Positions 61,286 to 64,000 of a stretch of 64,000 nt of DNA are shown piece after piece. Under the pieces are notes generated by a model. That model saw only the letters and a program-made list of their open reading frames with translations. It had not been told where the DNA came from and made no database searches. A program made the position numbers and the translations under genes. How positions within the stretch are numbered: position 1 is the stretch's first letter; every line of letters starts with the position of its first letter. The stretch spans positions 5,858,517 through 5,922,516 of the forward strand of contig NC_092092.1 of assembly GCF_045679555.1 (NCBI RefSeq). Reading direction: 5' to 3'. The stretch is from Salvelinus alpinus. Taxonomy: Eukaryota > Chordata > Actinopteri > Salmoniformes > Salmonidae.

Positions 61286-61804
61286 TGAATACTTTTAGGT
61301 TATGACTGCTTATTCATTGAAGTGATTATACAGTGGTAGCTTACCATGTCTCCTAATAACAAACACCTTCATGTCTTGTTTTTCTTCTCCGTGTATTAGA
61401 AGAGTATCCCTATTATTCTGTATCTCCAGATAAGCTCCAAGTCCACTGTGTGATGGGGAGAAGCAGGTCAGCCACCCTGTTCCTGGCCTACCTGATGATC
61501 TGTAAGAAAATGATGGTGGTGGATGCCATGGACCACGGGAAGCAACACAGCATCCCCGACTGGGGCTTCCCCAAACAGCTTAGACAGCTGGACACCTCCC
61601 TCATTAGAACAGAGAAAAACAGAAACAGACGAACAGGTGAAAAGGAGAAAGAAGAAAAGACTAGGAGAAATAGGAGGTTGAAAATAATGATAAATGTGAT
61701 CGATGCATCCTGAGAAAAGGAAACACATTTAATTTGGATCATTTAGTTCCACAAGAAATTAAAATATAAAAAGTCTTACAAGTAGGTTTCCTAGTACTTC
61801 AAAA

Positions 61805-62126
61805 ATACTTCCAGACAGTAGAGTACTGTAGTAGAGTAGAGTACTGTTATAGAGTACAGTAGTAGAGTACTGCAGTAGAGTACTGTAGTAGAGTAGAGGA
61901 CTATTGTAGAGTACTGTTGTAGAGTACTGTTGTAGAGTACTGTTGTAGAGTACTGTTGTAGAGTATTTATATTTTTTTAGTAGAGTACCGTTACAGAGTA
62001 ATTATTTTTTTAGCAGAGTACCATTGTAGAGTACTGTTGTAGAGTACTTATATATATATATATATTCTAGTAGAGTACTATTGTAGAGTACTTTTGTATA
62101 CTTTTTTGTAGAGTACTGCTGTAGAG

Positions 62127-62159
<33 letters not shown>

Positions 62160-62240
62160 TTGTAGTAGCTCTATTGTAAAGTACTGTTATATATATCTTT
62201 TTAGTAGAGTACTATTGTAGAGTACTGTTGTAGAGTAGAG
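61805..62240. repeat. GTAGAGTACTGTT simple repeat with (TA)n
   Basis: Imperfect tandem copies of a 13-bp unit GTAGAGTACTGTT, broken by TATATATA runs at 62048-62063 and 62127-62158. Confidence 0.9.
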
Positions 62241-62499
62241 CAGGGGTTCCATACCATTCCAGCATTGGGGAACATCCTGCATGCACACGCCTCATCTATT
62301 TCTATGGGCACAAGCACTGTTCATGACCCCCCCCTGGGGCACCCCCCACAGTTTGGAAACCACTGGAGTAGAGTACCGTAGTAGAACCAAGTACTCCAAT
62401 TGTACTCTAAATGTAAGATTTAAACTAAATGCTAAAGTTGTATTGGGAATAAAGAGGATATTGCCTTAGCTTACACTTCTGTCTTTGTACATTTTGAAC

Positions 62500-64000
62500 T
62501 TCAAAACTCCCAATTAATTTGAAGTTCAGTCAGTTGGAAGTCAAAGGAGCAGAATCGTGTGCATGGTCAATCATCATTTATTTTATGCTAAAATGTACAG
62601 CATTTATAAGTGACTGCCAAAGGAGAAAAGTCATAAATACAAGACTGTCATTCTGTCCAATTGTTTGTGCACATAGCCAGGTCTCCCCCTGTGACTGTCC
62701 CTACCAGCCATTCTGTACAGGTACAAAGGCTACAAAAGAGCAATATGAACAAAAACACAACTACAAGTGGCTTTTTACATGCAATCTGTCAGCTTAGTTT
62801 GGTCTATTTACATCCTCTCTTCTCCTACACTTTGTAAAATATAAATCCAACATTTTATCAAGATAGAAAACAAATCTACAGATGGAATGAAAATGTAACT
62901 TTTTAAAGAAATTGTAAAATATCAACTTTGGACTAAATTTATATTTCTTTATTATTATTTTTTATGTCAACACTTTTCGACATTGGTACACCTCTGAAAT
63001 TTAAAAACAAAATCAGAGTGAGGGGTGCAATATGCTTATTTATCTTGACAGAAGTCTTCTGCATTATAAAACAGAAAGCTGCCTCAAAGATATCTGTTAC
63101 AAAAGACTTCAGAATTATACATACATGGTAATAAAACCTCTCGACCGTACAGAAGAACAGGATTAAAGAAGTTGACCTTTTTTTTTTTTTACATTATTAT
63201 TAGAATTAACAAAATATAGTTTCATCTTTCTCCCCCGCTTTGTAAGCGAGGGAACCTAACAAAAGGCCAAAATGTCTTTAAAATGTCTTTAAAATGTCTG
63301 CTATTAAGCACAACACTTGTACAGTACTACTCAATGCACTGTTACTAATGGAGACCGAAGACCGATGCATGCTAATTGTCACTTTACAAAATAAGTACAA
63401 TAATTTAAATATACAAAGGCATGAGTATAGTACAAACTAATTGTCAGCACTGTTAGACAGGTACACTGAACAGGTTCTAGGAATATCCAATAGTTGAAAT
63501 CTGTTTGTAGCAGGCACATTAGATGGCTTCGTTTTGAGGCTGCTACATAACTACACTCACGCTCTCCCTCCCGGTGATGAAATCTCGCGCCCGTCTCCCC
63601 CCTGGCCCCCTGCCCTGCCTGCCCTACGGACTGATCAGGGAAACTAATACTAATTAAATAAATGTTCATCTCTATGACGTAAGGCTTCCCATCTGTTAGG
63701 AACAAAAATACTTTGACATATATAGATAGTAGCTTTTTGTAGAAAGTTTGCTTGTTGATCAAACTTGATGCATTCTTTCCAAGTGCTGGTTTTTAAGTAA
63801 CTATTAACAAAATTACAACAAACAAACATTATCAACAACCAAAAAGGCCAAATGTGTGCATCAGGGACGAATAGTAATAATAATAATAATTAATAATGCA
63901 CATTTGTGTGATTTAAACATCCAGTCAGATTGATTCAGTCTGTCGGTAGTTACCGTTTCGTTAACTGTTAGTTAACTGTTAGGTTAGTAACCGTGGGTTA
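62500..64000 (-). other. AT-rich region, possible 3' UTR of next gene
   Basis: No coding frame is convincing. TTTATT at 62576-62581 (AATAAA on the minus strand) and long AU-rich stretches would fit the 3' UTR of a minus-strand gene ending here. In human the gene beyond DUSP29 is KAT6B, in the matching orientation. Assigning this stretch to it is inference from gene order only. Confidence 0.25.

Larger units (their letters stand above)
60381..61713 (+). pseudogene. dusp29: dusp29 (DUPD1) pseudogene
   Basis: Relic of a third DUSP13/29-group phosphatase. The first coding exon (from ATG 60381) reads MASHSSKRCVTEKK, then an in-frame TAG at 60423-60425. The downstream FVHKTKPPEPVVEYVTSGGY and ELEKSL stay in frame to 60505. 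A TTAA-flanked MITE (60502-60743) interrupts it there, and NRDKYVF follows in frame after the insert. The NEVWP signature and the whole middle exon are not found; a LINE fragment (61060-61285) lies in their place. The last exon (about 61430-61713) keeps [20 protein letters not shown] with the Cys and Arg of the P-loop, but the following segment ([20 protein letters not shown]) is one residue short of relatives. It ends TGA 61711-61713. [12 protein letters not shown] and the N-terminal TEYV/GGYELE pattern identify DUSP29; no active enzyme can be made. Confidence 0.85.

Overview
This window looks like a piece of a salmonid fish genome (Salmo, Oncorhynchus or Salvelinus type). The genes are split by GT-AG introns. 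The spaces between exons are filled with Tc1/mariner transposons, LINEs, tRNA-derived SINEs, palindromic MITEs and very long minisatellites of kinds known from salmonids. Nothing in it is prokaryotic. There is one 100-base assembly gap (48351-48450).

Six host loci can be read. From left to right they are comtd1 (+, 3' part), vdac2 (-), samd8 (-), a dusp13a-like gene (+), a dusp13b-like gene (+) and a dusp29 relic (+). From memory this is the gene order, with the same relative strands, of the human 10q22 block COMTD1-VDAC2-SAMD8-DUSP13-DUSP29, read from the other side. vdac2 (283 residues), samd8 (411 residues) and dusp13a-like (191 residues) assemble into complete reading frames with phase-consistent splice sites. 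comtd1 lacks its first exon(s), which would lie off the left edge. The dusp13b-like gene carries two frame shifts. dusp29 is a clear pseudogene: it has an in-frame stop, a TTAA-flanked MITE inside its first coding exon and no recognisable middle exon.

Layout: 1-2.2 kb, LINE and Tc1 remnants; 2.3-6.8 kb, comtd1 with a LINE 3' end and a 1.4 kb foldback Tc1 in its introns; 7.5-11.7 kb, vdac2 with a TATA-bearing promoter; 12-17 kb, LINE and Tc1 copies; 17.7-26 kb, samd8, one intron of which holds a 3.4 kb poly-G minisatellite; 26.4-32 kb, MITEs, a Tc1 and a 44-bp minisatellite; 32.3-34.8 kb, dusp13a-like with a 48-bp minisatellite in its intron; 35-50 kb, a transposon graveyard with a LINE split by a solo LTR, a 3 kb minisatellite and a three-level nested insertion; 50.5-53.7 kb, dusp13b-like around a 24-bp minisatellite; 53.7-60 kb, a 22-bp minisatellite and more repeats; 60.4-61.7 kb, dusp29 relic; 62.5-64 kb, AT-rich sequence that may be the 3' UTR of the next gene.

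The products do separate jobs: SAM-dependent methyl transfer (comtd1), the mitochondrial outer-membrane channel (vdac2), ER ceramide phosphoethanolamine synthase (samd8) and muscle/testis-type dual-specificity phosphatases (dusp13/29). I see no new multi-gene system. The striking features are the density of large minisatellites, the decay of two of the three phosphatase paralogs, and the nested mobile elements.
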